Source: Collinsella sp. (GTDB lineage Bacteria; Actinomycetota; Coriobacteriia; Coriobacteriales; Coriobacteriaceae). From it: DNA of 64,000 nucleotides. The position numbers were made by a program, and so were the translations under genes. Shown here piece after piece: positions 41,642 to 51,285 of this stretch. Under the pieces are notes generated by a model. That model was not told the origin of the DNA and did not search any database. It saw only the letters and a program-made list of their open reading frames with translations. Numbering within the stretch: position 1 is the stretch's first letter; each line of letters begins with the position of its first letter. The stretch covers positions 1 to 64,000 of the forward strand of contig DXMU01000019.1 of NCBI GenBank assembly GCA_019414025.1, read 5' to 3'.

Positions 41642-42409
41642 TCAGGGCTTGTCGTAGTAGTCAACAAAGCGCTGGTCGGCAAGATAACCGTGGGCGAGGC
41701 CCAGGTACGCCTCGTCTTGGGGCTCGCATCCCCAGTTGAGAGCAATCCAGCGACGATGCATCGCGACAAGCTTACGAGCCTCGTTGCTCTCTGGGTCGCC
41801 AATGCCCATGGCAATCGAGAGCTGGCCCAGAATAGCGCGTTCAAGTTCCTTCATGTCGTTCCATGTCTCGGGGTCCATGTCCAGCAACGCTTCGTTTGCT
41901 GCATCGATAGCCTCATCGCCGTAGCGCGCCCGCGCCTCGGCACCGTAGCGCGCCTCGTTTTCCTGCACGGTGCGCCAGCGCTCCAGTTGCGGCAGGACGG
42001 CGCCCATGAGCGAGACGGCTTCGTCGAGCGACATGCCGGTGTTTTGTGCCAGGCGCGGGGCACAATCCTCAATCATTGCCTCCATGGTGGTGTCATAGGT
42101 GTACTTGCCGTGGTCGTAGCACCACTTGCAGTAATGATCGGTCGCGGTGCCCGTGGCATCGGTGCCGCAGTCGTCGGGCGTGAGTATCATGCCGCAGCTC
42201 TGGCAATAGTGCTCAGGCATTTCGAGCAGGTGGGACAGCGGTTCTCCGGTTACGGCGGCGATGAGCTTCATCATGTCGATGCCCGGTGTGACCTCGCCGC
42301 GCTCCCACCGGCTGATGGCCTGGCGTGTGACGAAGAGCTTAGCGGCAAGCTGCTCTTGGGTAAGGTGATGGGCGCGACGGACAGCAATGAGCTTTTCTGC
42401 AAAGGCCAT
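41642..42409 (-). CDS. Xre regulator with zinc ribbon and TipAS-like domain
   Basis: A 255-residue regulator. Residues about 1-65 are an Xre helix-turn-helix (LTQEQLAAKLFVTRQAISRW, then ERGEVTPGIDMMKLI). Residues about 68-110 are a zinc-ribbon (YCQSCGMILTPDDCG ... HYCKWCYDHGKY), the putative zinc-ribbon domain often found before TipAS. The rest (about 150-250) looks TipAS-like, with RWIALNWGCEPQDEAYLGLA and the ending ADQRFVDYYDKP. TipAS domains bind thiopeptide or other drugs covalently in the MerR relative TipA. Here the DNA-binding part is Xre. Probable role: drug- or stress-responsive regulator. Divergent from TrmO. Confidence 0.82.
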   Translation of the reverse strand: MAFAEKLIAVRRAHHLTQEQLAAKLFVTRQAISRWERGEVTPGIDMMKLIAAVTGEPLSHLLEMPEHYCQSCGMILTPDDCGTDATGTATDHYCKWCYDHGKYTYDTTMEAMIEDCAPRLAQNTGMSLDEAVSLMGAVLPQLERWRTVQENEARYGAEARARYGDEAIDAANEALLDMDPETWNDMKELERAILGQLSIAMGIGDPESNEARKLVAMHRRWIALNWGCEPQDEAYLGLAHGYLADQRFVDYYDKP

Positions 42410-42550
42410 AGCGGCTCCTTTCTGCTGGTTGATGGCTTAAGCATACGCGGCGGCAGGCGCCCTTCCAAGCAACCGTTGGTTGCACGACGGGGGACCGCGG
42501 CGAAGAATTGCGCGCAACGCCCCACGCCTCCATGCCGTACAATGACCGGC

Positions 42551-43288
42551 ATGGAACCTATCGCACGCATACATACCGACCTGCCGCAGAAGTTCGGCAT
42601 TCCGCGCAACAGCTTTTTGGCGCCCCATCTGCAGGGACGAATCTTTTTTGAGCCGGAATTTGCCTCCAATGCAGCGGTTGAGGGCCTGGACTCCTTCTCT
42701 CACCTGTGGCTGCTGTGGCGCTTCGAAAACGGAACGCCCGGCGGCACGGCTAAGGATATTGCCGTCGACGCTAAAACGCAGGACAGGTCCGGCACCAACG
42801 CAAAATGGTCGAAAACCGTGCGCCCACCGCGTCTGGGTGGAGCCGAACGCGTGGGCGTGTTTGCCACGCGCAGTCCGTTTCGCCCTAATCCCATCGGGCT
42901 CACCTGCGTCAAGCTTGATCGTGTCGAGCTCACCGACGATGGTCCCATCATCCATGTGCTGGGGGCCGACCTGCGCGACGGTACGCCCATCTACGACATT
43001 AAGCCTTACATTCCGTTTGCGGACTGTCACCCGGATGCGACGGGCGGCTGGATTGAGGACGCGCCATGGCAAGAGCTCGATGTCGAGCTCCCGCAAGCGC
43101 TGCGGGACATGGTCCCGGACACAAAGCTCCCCGGCTTGATCGAGGTGCTCCGCCAAGATCCGCGCCGTGCGGGCAGCAAACACGAGCCAAACCGCGTTTA
43201 CCATTTGGCTTACGCTGGGCTTGACATATCGTTTACGGTCGACGGAACCAGGTTGACGATAACCGTCATCAACGACGCGCGAGACTAA
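42551..43288 (+). CDS. trmO: tRNA t6A37 N6-methyltransferase TrmO (TsaA family)
   Basis: A 245-residue protein of the TsaA/VirR beta-barrel family. It opens MEPIARIHTDLPQKFGIPRN and contains VEGLDSFSHLWLLWRF, the conserved RVGVFATRSPFRPNPIGLT and DGTPIYDIKPYIPFAD near the end of the domain, then a C-terminal EPNRVYHLAY module. Known members methylate the threonylcarbamoyl group of tRNA A37 with SAM. Start ATG 42551 matches homologues; ATG 42542 is three codons earlier. No strong ribosome binding site was seen. Confidence 0.88.
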   Translation: MEPIARIHTDLPQKFGIPRNSFLAPHLQGRIFFEPEFASNAAVEGLDSFSHLWLLWRFENGTPGGTAKDIAVDAKTQDRSGTNAKWSKTVRPPRLGGAERVGVFATRSPFRPNPIGLTCVKLDRVELTDDGPIIHVLGADLRDGTPIYDIKPYIPFADCHPDATGGWIEDAPWQELDVELPQALRDMVPDTKLPGLIEVLRQDPRRAGSKHEPNRVYHLAYAGLDISFTVDGTRLTITVINDARD

Positions 43289-43400
43289 CCAGCCATTCGT
43301 CCGCACCCGTCAAATTAAGCGCCAAACTCCGCTCCAAAACCGCCCACGCTGGTGGACAATAACGCCTACCGAAACAATCCGCTTTGCACGGGAGCTCAGC

Positions 43401-44615
43401 ATGAAATACGACTTTACCTCGCTTATCGACCGCCACGGTATGGACGCCATCGCCGTTGACTCCTGGGGAGAAATTCCCGACATGGCTCCGAACGCACCCG
43501 ACGAGGGCTTCGACCGCATCCCCATGTGGGTGGCGGATATGAATTTTGCCACGGTGCCCACGGTTCAGGAACACATCATTCAGCGCGCCCAGCATCCCAT
43601 GTTTGGCTATTTCAATCCGCGTGACGAGTACTTCGACCGCATCATCGAATGGCAAAGCCGTCGCAACGGCGTTGAGGGCTTGGCGCCGGAGCATATCGGC
43701 TACGAAAACGGCGTGCTGGGCGGTGTCGTGTCGACGCTGCGCGCATATGTCCAGCCGGGCGATGCGGTACTGGTCCACAGTCCCACCTACATCGGCTTTA
43801 GCAAGTCTATCGAAGCCGCGGGCTATCGCATTGTCCACAGCCCGCTTAAGCTCGACGATCGGGGCGTGTGGCGCATGGACTTTGAGGACATGGAGCGAAA
43901 GCTCGCCCAAAACCACATCCATGCTGCGGTGTTCTGCTCGCCGCACAATCCCTGCGGCCGCGTATGGGAGCGCGACGAGATCGAGCGCGCCATGGATATC
44001 TATCGTCAGCACGATTGCGTGGTGATCTCGGACGAGATCTGGTCCGACATCATCATGCCCGGTCATAAGCACATCCCGACGCAGTCGGTGAGCGAGGATG
44101 CCCGCATGCGCACGGTCGCCCTCTATGCGCCGAGCAAGACGTTTAACCTGGCGGGCCTGGTCGGCAGCTACCACATCATCTATAACGAGACACTGCACGA
44201 CCGCGTGTGCGCCGTGTCCAACAAGACCCACTACAACGAGATGAACGTCCTTTCGATGCACGCGCTTATCGGCGCCTACCAGCCGCAGGGCTACGAGTGG
44301 GTCGATGAGCTCAACCAGGTCATCCAGGGCAACATCGCCTATTTCTGCGATTACGTAGACGAACATTTTGAGGGCGTGTCATATTCGCGCCCGCAGGGCA
44401 CGTATATGGTGTTCCTGGACTGCACCGAGTGGTGCCGCGATCATGGCCACGATATTCAGTGGCTGCTCGACGAGGGCACACGTGTGGGCGTGGGCTATCA
44501 GGACGGCCGTCCATTCCATGGACCTTGCCACATTCGCGTGAATCTGGCGCTGCCGCTTTCGCGTGTAAGGGAAGCGTGCGACCGCTTGGACCGCTACGTT
44601 TTTAATGCACGGTAA
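43401..44615 (+). CDS. MalY/PatB-type PLP C-S lyase (cystathionine beta-lyase-like)
   Basis: A 404-residue fold-type I aminotransferase. Substrate-arm motif IPMWVADMNFATVPTVQEHI, cofactor contacts GYENGVLGG and CSPHNPCGRVWERDEI, the aspartate in CVVISDEIWSDI and the PLP lysine in YAPSKTFNLAGL. The C-terminal arginine is in HIRVNLALPLSR. This is the PatB/MalY group, which cleaves C-S bonds in cystathionine or cysteine conjugates to give thiols or H2S. ATG 43401 follows GGGAG. It is alone, with the SBP-kinase pair 141 bp downstream on the same strand. Confidence 0.9.
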   Translation: MKYDFTSLIDRHGMDAIAVDSWGEIPDMAPNAPDEGFDRIPMWVADMNFATVPTVQEHIIQRAQHPMFGYFNPRDEYFDRIIEWQSRRNGVEGLAPEHIGYENGVLGGVVSTLRAYVQPGDAVLVHSPTYIGFSKSIEAAGYRIVHSPLKLDDRGVWRMDFEDMERKLAQNHIHAAVFCSPHNPCGRVWERDEIERAMDIYRQHDCVVISDEIWSDIIMPGHKHIPTQSVSEDARMRTVALYAPSKTFNLAGLVGSYHIIYNETLHDRVCAVSNKTHYNEMNVLSMHALIGAYQPQGYEWVDELNQVIQGNIAYFCDYVDEHFEGVSYSRPQGTYMVFLDCTEWCRDHGHDIQWLLDEGTRVGVGYQDGRPFHGPCHIRVNLALPLSRVREACDRLDRYVFNAR

Positions 44616-44756
44616 GTGAGCGCTGCATGCGGGGCTGTCTGCCAGATTGGCTGGAAGGCCCTGTATGGTAAAGCATCTGTAACCATTGAGCGCGAGCGCG
44701 GTTTTGTCTGCTATTATTCAGCTCTTGAGTCTGTAAACAGGATTGTCTGGAGCTCG

Positions 44757-45626
44757 ATGAAAAGGCCTCGTCGCTCGGTCGCCATACCGTTGTTTGTTGC
44801 GCTTGCAGTGGTGAGTGCCTTTGTCGTGGCGATAGCTGGCTGTTCCGGGTCGAATGACGGGGCCGCGGCGTCTGCATCAGAAGGCGCGGCCGCCTCGCAG
44901 GTCAAAGACGACAACCTTAAGACGCTCAACGTCGGCAGCGACCTCTATCCGCCGTTTGTGTATAGCGACGAGTACGGCAATATTGTTGGCCTGGATGTCG
45001 ATATTTTGACCGAGGCTTTGGGCCGCATTGGTTACAAGCCAAAGTACCAGCTGATCGACTGGGAAAAGAAGAAAGAGCTGCTGGCGAGCGGCGAGCTCGA
45101 TTGCGTCATGGGCAGCTTTAGTATGACGGGCCGCGAAGGCGAGTATCGCTGGGCGGGGCCGTACCTTGCGAGCCGACAGGTGGTTGCTGTCGATCCCGAA
45201 AGCGATATCTACACGCTTGCCGATCTTGAGGGTAGGGTCGTGGCGGTCCAGTCCACCACCAAGCCCGAATCGATTCTGCTCAATCACACCAACCAAAACG
45301 TTCCGCAGATTAAGGAGCTCTATAGCTTTTCGGACCGCTCGTACCTGAACCCGGCGCTTGTCGAGGGCCTAGTCGACGCCATCGCCGCGCATGAGTCCTC
45401 GCTGCTTACTTACGAAAAAGACTATGGCGTGACGTATCGCATTCTGTCTGAGCCGCTGCTAGAGGTTGGTTTGGGCACCGCTTTCGATCTCAACGACACA
45501 CGCGGCATTGACGTTAAGCTCACCCACGCCTACCAAGAAATGCTTGCCGATGGCACCATGGAACGCCTGGTGTCAAAGTACTTTGATGACCCTTCGCCGT
45601 TTTTGAATGTGGAGGGCCTGTCATGA
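44757..45626 (+). CDS. Extracellular solute-binding lipoprotein (SBP_bac_3)
   Basis: A 289-residue lipoprotein. The signal peptide ends in AIAGC (Cys near residue 28). The mature part is an amino-acid-binding type 3 domain (LNVGSDLYPPFVYSDEYGNI, LLASGELDCVMGSFSMTGRE, YRWAGPYLASRQVV). It ends in YFDDPSPFLNVEGLS. There is no ABC permease next to it; instead its stop overlaps the start of a hybrid kinase by four bases. It therefore probably presents a ligand to the kinase rather than to a transporter. ATG 44757 has GGAG upstream. Confidence 0.88.
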   Translation: MKRPRRSVAIPLFVALAVVSAFVVAIAGCSGSNDGAAASASEGAAASQVKDDNLKTLNVGSDLYPPFVYSDEYGNIVGLDVDILTEALGRIGYKPKYQLIDWEKKKELLASGELDCVMGSFSMTGREGEYRWAGPYLASRQVVAVDPESDIYTLADLEGRVVAVQSTTKPESILLNHTNQNVPQIKELYSFSDRSYLNPALVEGLVDAIAAHESSLLTYEKDYGVTYRILSEPLLEVGLGTAFDLNDTRGIDVKLTHAYQEMLADGTMERLVSKYFDDPSPFLNVEGLS

Positions 45627-47815
45627 TTGATGCGTCCGACCACACCGCTCAGGAGCGGGGCGATCGTTCGGCACGGGAATGGCTCATCGTCGTCCTGTTG
45701 GGGATAGCGCTCTCGATTGTTGCCGGCGTGACGAGCTACGCCTACACGACAGCTCAGGCCGAGCAGCGCTTTGCCGACGTTGTCGATTACGTGGCGACAC
45801 AGAGCCTTTCCTACGATGCGTTCAACAGCGCCTATGCGACCAAAAACCTGATTCGCGTTATGGAGATCGCCGGAGAGGCGGCGCGCGATATGGAGCGCGA
45901 CGGCTCGGTGGATAACGCTACGTTGGAGCAATATGCTGACCAGTTTAATGTGACAGCGCTGATCGTAACGGATGCATCGGGCAACTTGGTGTCCGAGTCC
46001 TCGAAGGATGACGTGGGCTACGAGTCGCTCGCTGCGAATCTCAAAGAGGCACCTGTGCTGGAGGTGGCAGCCCATCCGCTTAAGTCCTATACCGCTCGCA
46101 TTGCGCTTGCGGACGACTCGGTCGCAGACATTGGCTGCGTGGCCCGGCGGGACGGTGAGGGCATCGTTGTCGCGGTGAGGCACCAGAGCGCCAAGGCGGT
46201 CGCGAGCAATACACTCAAGTTGCAGAGCTTGCTCGATGGTTATGAGACCATCGATAGCGGTAACATCGTGATTGAAAACGACGGTAAGGTCGTTGCGACC
46301 AACGCTGTTGAGCCCGCCGTGTCAGGCGTGTTCGATTTGCCTGCGACGGATGCCATCGTTGTCAACGGCATTAAGGAGCGTTGCCTGGCTGGTAAGGTCA
46401 GATTGGTCAACGACAGCGGTGAGTGGTATCTGGGCACATTTGGTAAAGCGCGCGATTTTTACGTGTACACCTATGCTCCCGCGCAGCGTTACTTTGAGGT
46501 TGTTGCCGCTGTTGTTGCCAGTGTGTTGGCACTCTACGGCGGTGTTATAGCCACTGTTGTGTTGGTGCGCCGCCGCGCCGAGAGCCAACGCTTTGCCGAC
46601 CTGTTGCTGCAGGAGCGCGACTATGGCGACAAGCTGGCAAAGGCAGCGCGCGAAGCCTCGTCTGCCAACTCTGCAAAGACGGAGTTCCTGCGTCGCATGA
46701 GTCACGACCTGCGCACGCCCATCAACGGCATTCGCGGTATGGTCGAGGTGGGCAATGCCAACGCGGACGACTTGCAAAAGCAGACTGAGTGCCGCTCAAA
46801 GATCTGGACGGCGTCGGGACTGCTGCTCGACCTTGCGAACGAGGCACTCGATATGAGCCGCTTGGAGAGCGGGCAGGTCGACCTGAATCTCGTGCCTACA
46901 GATATGGTGGCCCTCAATCGTGAGGTGTGCGATATTCTGGAGCGCCAGGCCGAGGAGCGCCTGGTGACAATTATCTGCGACCAACGGACTCTTGATCATC
47001 CCTATGCCCGGGTGAGCGTGACGCACCTCAAGCGTCTGTTGCTCAATATTGCCGGTAATGCCGTCAAGTACAACCGCCAGGGCGGCTATGTTCGCCTGGC
47101 ATGCCGCGAGGTGGAGCCGGTGGACGGTGTCCCCGTCTATGAATACACGATCGCCGATAACGGCATTGGCATGAGCGAGGAGTTTCAACAGCACCTCTAC
47201 GAGCCGTTCAGCCGCGAGGAACAACAGGTGGAAGGCTCTTCATCGGGAACTGGCCTGGGCGCGTCTATTGCCAAACAGTTGGTCGAGCTTATGGGCGGAA
47301 CCATGAGCTTTACGAGCGCCTTGGGGCAGGGGACGACGTTTACCATTTGCCTGCCGTTTGAGAAGTGCAAGAGTTCCGAGATTCCCCAGGCAGTTCGCGT
47401 GGATGCAGGCGACAGCGACGTGCTCCAGGGCCTGCGCGTTTTGCTCGTAGAGGATAACGACCTGAATGCCGAGATCGCACAGTTTACGCTCGACCGCGCC
47501 GGTGCCGTCGTGACACATGTCAAAGATGGCGAGTCTGCCGTCGAGACGTTTGCCGCGAGTGCGCCGCACGAGTACGACGTGGTATTGATGGACATCATGA
47601 TGCCCGGCATCGATGGCCTTGAGGCCACGCGTCAGATTCGAGCGCTCGATCGCGAGGACGCCGCGACCACGCCGATTATCGCCGTGAGCGCCAATGCCTT
47701 TGCCGACGACCGTAGGCTTTCGCGCGAGGCGGGCATGAACGCGCATCTGAGCAAACCCGTGAGTTCTCAGGATCTCGTTGAGGCGCTTGCGCACATAGCC
47801 GCCGACGCTTCATAA
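45623..47815 (+). CDS. Membrane hybrid sensor kinase with C-terminal receiver
   Basis: A 730-residue protein. TM1 is at about residues 21-43 and TM2 near 294-316, enclosing a 250-residue dCache-like extracytoplasmic sensor. The kinase has MSHDLRTPINGIRGMVEVGN, the N-box LLLNIAGNAVKYN, IADNGIGMSEEFQQHLYEP and GTGLGASIAKQLV. The C-terminal receiver has LLVEDNDLNAEIAQ, phospho-acceptor in YDVVLMDIMMPGID and LSKPVSSQDL. No DNA-binding or cyclase output is attached, so phosphate must pass on or back. It is translated together with the upstream binding protein, making a ligand-sensing pair. Its terminator follows at 47823. Confidence 0.92.
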   Translation: MIDASDHTAQERGDRSAREWLIVVLLGIALSIVAGVTSYAYTTAQAEQRFADVVDYVATQSLSYDAFNSAYATKNLIRVMEIAGEAARDMERDGSVDNATLEQYADQFNVTALIVTDASGNLVSESSKDDVGYESLAANLKEAPVLEVAAHPLKSYTARIALADDSVADIGCVARRDGEGIVVAVRHQSAKAVASNTLKLQSLLDGYETIDSGNIVIENDGKVVATNAVEPAVSGVFDLPATDAIVVNGIKERCLAGKVRLVNDSGEWYLGTFGKARDFYVYTYAPAQRYFEVVAAVVASVLALYGGVIATVVLVRRRAESQRFADLLLQERDYGDKLAKAAREASSANSAKTEFLRRMSHDLRTPINGIRGMVEVGNANADDLQKQTECRSKIWTASGLLLDLANEALDMSRLESGQVDLNLVPTDMVALNREVCDILERQAEERLVTIICDQRTLDHPYARVSVTHLKRLLLNIAGNAVKYNRQGGYVRLACREVEPVDGVPVYEYTIADNGIGMSEEFQQHLYEPFSREEQQVEGSSSGTGLGASIAKQLVELMGGTMSFTSALGQGTTFTICLPFEKCKSSEIPQAVRVDAGDSDVLQGLRVLLVEDNDLNAEIAQFTLDRAGAVVTHVKDGESAVETFAASAPHEYDVVLMDIMMPGIDGLEATRQIRALDREDAATTPIIAVSANAFADDRRLSREAGMNAHLSKPVSSQDLVEALAHIAADAS

Positions 47816-47822
47816 ACAAATA

Positions 47823-47858
47823 GCTCGGTTCCAATACTGGTTGGAACCGAGCCATTTT
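47823..47858. terminator. Bidirectional terminator
   Basis: GCTCGGTTCCAA (47823-47834) pairs with TTGGAACCGAGC (47841-47852) followed by CATTTT, between the convergent hybrid kinase and pyridoxamine-oxidase-fold genes. Confidence 0.85.
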
Positions 47859-47884
47859 GCTATTTGCAGGACCTGTTTTTGGGC

Positions 47885-48364
47885 TTACTTTTCATGGATC
47901 TGCTTGCCGCAAAGATGCTCAATCGAAATCTCGTAGAGTTGGACGCCCTTGATGTCTTTGGCGATTTCCTCCTCGACTTCTTCGGCGGAAGGGTAATACT
48001 TAAGCGCGAGCTGGCGGACTTTGTCCTCGATAAACGCGGGGGCCTCATCTACCAGACGGCAACGGCCAAAGACCACGGTACTCATAATATAGGGAGCCCA
48101 GTCATCGTCCTTGTACCACTCGTTGCCGTAAACGGTAAAGCAGACTTTGTCATCACGCCTGAGCGAATCGACCTTGTGGCCAGCCTTGGCGCCATGGAGA
48201 TAAATCTTGTCGTGCTTGGGGTCAAAGAAGTAGTTGACGGGAATGGCGTATGGGTAGCCATCATCGCCGTTAACGGCAAAGACGCCGCGCTTACAGGTGG
48301 CCAGCAGCTCGCGCGCCTCCTTGTCGGTGATGGCACGTTTCTTTCGGCGTAAGGGTCTAAACAT
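47885..48364 (-). CDS. Pyridoxamine 5'-phosphate oxidase-family flavoprotein
   Basis: A 159-residue split-barrel protein. The family core is RGVFAVNGDDGYPYAIPVNY then HDKIYLHGAKAGHKVDSLRR, with VCFTVYGNEWYKDDDWAPYI and IMSTVVFGRCRLVD after it. Members bind FMN or F420; small ones are linked to nitroimidazole resistance (Nim) or to general flavin reduction. The start ATG 48364 follows AAGGAAG; an earlier ATG is at 48403. It converges with the hybrid kinase and lies 42 bp after the next kinase gene's end on the same strand. Confidence 0.87.
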   Translation of the reverse strand: MFRPLRRKKRAITDKEARELLATCKRGVFAVNGDDGYPYAIPVNYFFDPKHDKIYLHGAKAGHKVDSLRRDDKVCFTVYGNEWYKDDDWAPYIMSTVVFGRCRLVDEAPAFIEDKVRQLALKYYPSAEEVEEEIAKDIKGVQLYEISIEHLCGKQIHEK

Positions 48365-48406
48365 CGTCGGCTTCCTTTCTAACTGTGCATGGCAGTTGGG
48401 CACAAA

Positions 48407-51244
48407 CTATAGCGAAACAGTTCCGTTTTGCCTGATGCGGGCGAGCATGCTTTTGAGCTTGTTAAAGTCGAGCGGTTTGGGCAGATGGGCGTTCATGCCG
48501 GCATCGTGTGCCGCCTTGGCGTCCTCGGCAAAGGCGTTGGCGGTGAGCGCGATGATGGGGATGTCGGCTGCATCGGCCTTCTCGCTCAGACGAATCGCGC
48601 GAGTTGCCTCGTAGCCATCCATACCCGGCATCATGATGTCCATCAGGATCGCATCGAAGCTGCCGGCGGGACGACTAGTGTATAGTTCGACCGCTTCTTT
48701 GCCGTCGGCGGCGCGAGTTACGACGATGCCTTCGCTTTCGAGCAGGGCCTGGGCAATTTCGGCATTGAGCTCGTTGTCTTCGGCCAAAAGAACGTTCATG
48801 CCGGCAAGCGAGCAGCTGCTTGCTGGCTCGTCCGCACATCCTTTTGCCCGAGGGTGCTTATCGATATCGAGCGGAATCTGGACGTTGAACGTACTTCCCA
48901 CGCCGACCTCGCTCGAAATCTCAATCGTGCCGCCCATCATGTCTATGAGCGATTTGACGATCGGCATGCCCATGCCAGTTCCCTGAAATTTACTGCGGGC
49001 ATCGTTGCCCTCTTGGGCAAACGGTTCGTAGATGTGTTTAAGAAACTCGGGCGACATGCCGATGCCGGTGTCCGAGACGCTAAAGCAAAAGAGCACCTGG
49101 CTATCATCGATCGGTTTAATCTGCGATGCAAAAGCGACAGTCCCGCCATCTTTGTTGTACTTGATGCTGTTGTCGAGCAGGTTGATGATAATCTGACGTA
49201 CATGAGTGGGGCTTCCCATTACATGTGGATTGCAGAGGGGATGTGCTCTTTGATCCTGCATCGTAATATTGCGATCGGAAGCGCGGAGCTTGCACAGAAC
49301 AATTGCATCGTTGCAGAGATCTTCGAGGTTAAATGAGACATGCTCAAGCGTTAGCTTACCATTTTCAATCTTGCCCATTTCTAGAATGTCGTTGATGAGT
49401 GAGAGCAGATGGTTGGCGGCGATTCGCGCCTTAGCTCGGTTTTTACGGGCGGCATCGACATCGTCTTCGTGCAATTCTTCAATTTCGATGAGCCCCAGAA
49501 TGCCGTTGAGCGGCGTGCGGATGTCATGGCTCATGCGGGCGAGAAAGGCCGTTTTGGCCGCATTGGCGGCGAGTGCCTTGTTTTGCTCTACTCTGGCTCG
49601 CTGCAGGGCCCAGGTTAGAACCGCTACCCCAGCCAACAGTACACCGACGATGATGACGACAATCGAGCTACGATGACGATATATAAACCTGAACGCGTCT
49701 GATTCCTGTGCGCTATACGACGTAGAGGAATAATTGTTCGCAGAAAGCGATTCTCCGGCGTTGATGATGCCCTTGTTGACGATACTCAATAATTCGGGAT
49801 TTCCGCGTCGCATAAGGCAAGAAAGTTCGGCCGTGCGTGAGAGTTCCTGTATCTCGTAGTCTCTGATATCGTAGCTATCTCGGATGGTTTCCAGCTGTGC
49901 GTTGGGAACAACGATGCAGCTTGATCTTCCGTCCTTAAGGGCAGAAAGCATGTCGTCTGCAGACGGATACTCGGTTACATTTGCATTTGGAAACATAGTT
50001 TTTAATTCGCTGCGGTTGACGATGGAAAACCCTGTGCAACAGATATTACGGAGATCCTTGTTGAGATCGCTGGTGGCGTGGATGGCGGTAAGAGAGATCG
50101 TTCCCATCGAAATCGATTGAACGGTCCCCATTTGCTCGGCAAGCCAGTAGTCGCGAAATGCCGGTAGGGCGATGTCGATATTTCCCTTTGAGAGCGCTTC
50201 CATCATTTGCTGGTTGCTTGAAAAAGCGAGCGTGTGTACGGTAATGCCAAATTTGTCGTGGAGCGTCGTAACGAGTGAGACGAGTGACCCTTCCATTTCT
50301 CCGTTTGCATCTTGGTTGCAGAAGGGGAGATTGTTGTTGAGATAACCAAGTGTAAGCGTGTTGTTATTGGCCTTGAGCCACGACCGTTCGGAGTTGGTAA
50401 GTGATGCGGATCCGCTATTTTGCGCCGAGTAGTTGGATTTGACTTCGTCGTTGTAGCGCGGGTTGGTGCGGTTGATTGCCGCCATGGCCGAGTTGATGTC
50501 GTTCATCAGATCGGGGCGGCTTTTGGGAACGGCAAAATAGTAGTCGCTCGAGCCTACGTAGAACATGGGCGACGCATCGGGCGACGAAATGGTGTCGTTC
50601 ATGATGACAGCGTCGACCTCGCCGTCTGAAAGTGCCGCAAAGAGGGCACCGCCGGTGTCGATTTCTTTATAGGTACAGGTGACGCCTTCGTTGGCGAGCC
50701 ACTGCTGGCCGACGAAGGTTTGCATAACGCCAGAGTTGCAGCCGATGGTGAGGCCTTGGAGTGCCTGGGGGTCACCCTTGGCCAGATCGTCGCGATCGGG
50801 CTTGGCGTAGATGTAGTAGCGCTCGGTGCCCTCGGGGTTTGAGGAAAAGAGTAACTTTTGCTCGCGTTCTACTGAATGCGAGATGTTGGGCATGAGGTCG
50901 ATTTCGCCCTTCTCGAGCATGTCCATGAGCTCGGTGAAGGTGCCGGACACGTATTCGTACTGCCAGCCAGGGGTGTAGTACGAGAGGGTCTGGAGGTACT
51001 CGTAGCCCCATCCCGAGAGGCGCTCGCCCGGTGTGCCTTCCTGGAACCCCTCGTTGTTGACAAGCCAGCCGACGCGGACTGTCTTGACCTGCTGGTCTGA
51101 GTCAGCGGCAAAGGCAGGTGCGGGCAGGACGGTGCTCAGTACGGCGAGCGCGGTAAGCGCGACGGCTAGGGCGCGATATAGAGCTAAGCGAAGGACGGCG
51201 GAAGGTTTCACATGCAATCCCATCGAGTCGAGATAATACCGCAT
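48407..51244 (-). CDS. Hybrid sensor kinase with two tandem SBP_bac_3 sensor domains
   Basis: A 945-residue protein, BvgS/EvgS-like. A signal sequence ends near residue 47 (VLPAPAFA). Two amino-acid-binding type 3 domains follow: residues about 53-285 (VRVGWLVNNEGFQEGTPGER) and about 300-525 (LTLGYLNNNLPFCNQDANGE). One membrane segment is near 540-562 (SIVVIIVGVLLAGVAVLTWA). The kinase has MSHDIRTPLNGILGLIEIEE, IIINLLDNSIKYN and GTGMGMPIVKSL; the receiver has LLAEDNELNAEIAQ, DAILMDIMMPGMD and LPKPLDFNKL. No HPt domain or adjacent DNA-binding regulator is visible. The fusion does internally what the gene pair at 44757-47815 does with two proteins. Confidence 0.92.
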   Translation of the reverse strand: MRYYLDSMGLHVKPSAVLRLALYRALAVALTALAVLSTVLPAPAFAADSDQQVKTVRVGWLVNNEGFQEGTPGERLSGWGYEYLQTLSYYTPGWQYEYVSGTFTELMDMLEKGEIDLMPNISHSVEREQKLLFSSNPEGTERYYIYAKPDRDDLAKGDPQALQGLTIGCNSGVMQTFVGQQWLANEGVTCTYKEIDTGGALFAALSDGEVDAVIMNDTISSPDASPMFYVGSSDYYFAVPKSRPDLMNDINSAMAAINRTNPRYNDEVKSNYSAQNSGSASLTNSERSWLKANNNTLTLGYLNNNLPFCNQDANGEMEGSLVSLVTTLHDKFGITVHTLAFSSNQQMMEALSKGNIDIALPAFRDYWLAEQMGTVQSISMGTISLTAIHATSDLNKDLRNICCTGFSIVNRSELKTMFPNANVTEYPSADDMLSALKDGRSSCIVVPNAQLETIRDSYDIRDYEIQELSRTAELSCLMRRGNPELLSIVNKGIINAGESLSANNYSSTSYSAQESDAFRFIYRHRSSIVVIIVGVLLAGVAVLTWALQRARVEQNKALAANAAKTAFLARMSHDIRTPLNGILGLIEIEELHEDDVDAARKNRAKARIAANHLLSLINDILEMGKIENGKLTLEHVSFNLEDLCNDAIVLCKLRASDRNITMQDQRAHPLCNPHVMGSPTHVRQIIINLLDNSIKYNKDGGTVAFASQIKPIDDSQVLFCFSVSDTGIGMSPEFLKHIYEPFAQEGNDARSKFQGTGMGMPIVKSLIDMMGGTIEISSEVGVGSTFNVQIPLDIDKHPRAKGCADEPASSCSLAGMNVLLAEDNELNAEIAQALLESEGIVVTRAADGKEAVELYTSRPAGSFDAILMDIMMPGMDGYEATRAIRLSEKADAADIPIIALTANAFAEDAKAAHDAGMNAHLPKPLDFNKLKSMLARIRQNGTVSL

Positions 51245-51285
51245 AAGGATACCAGCTCAGCCACCCTAACACCCGGCAGATGGGT

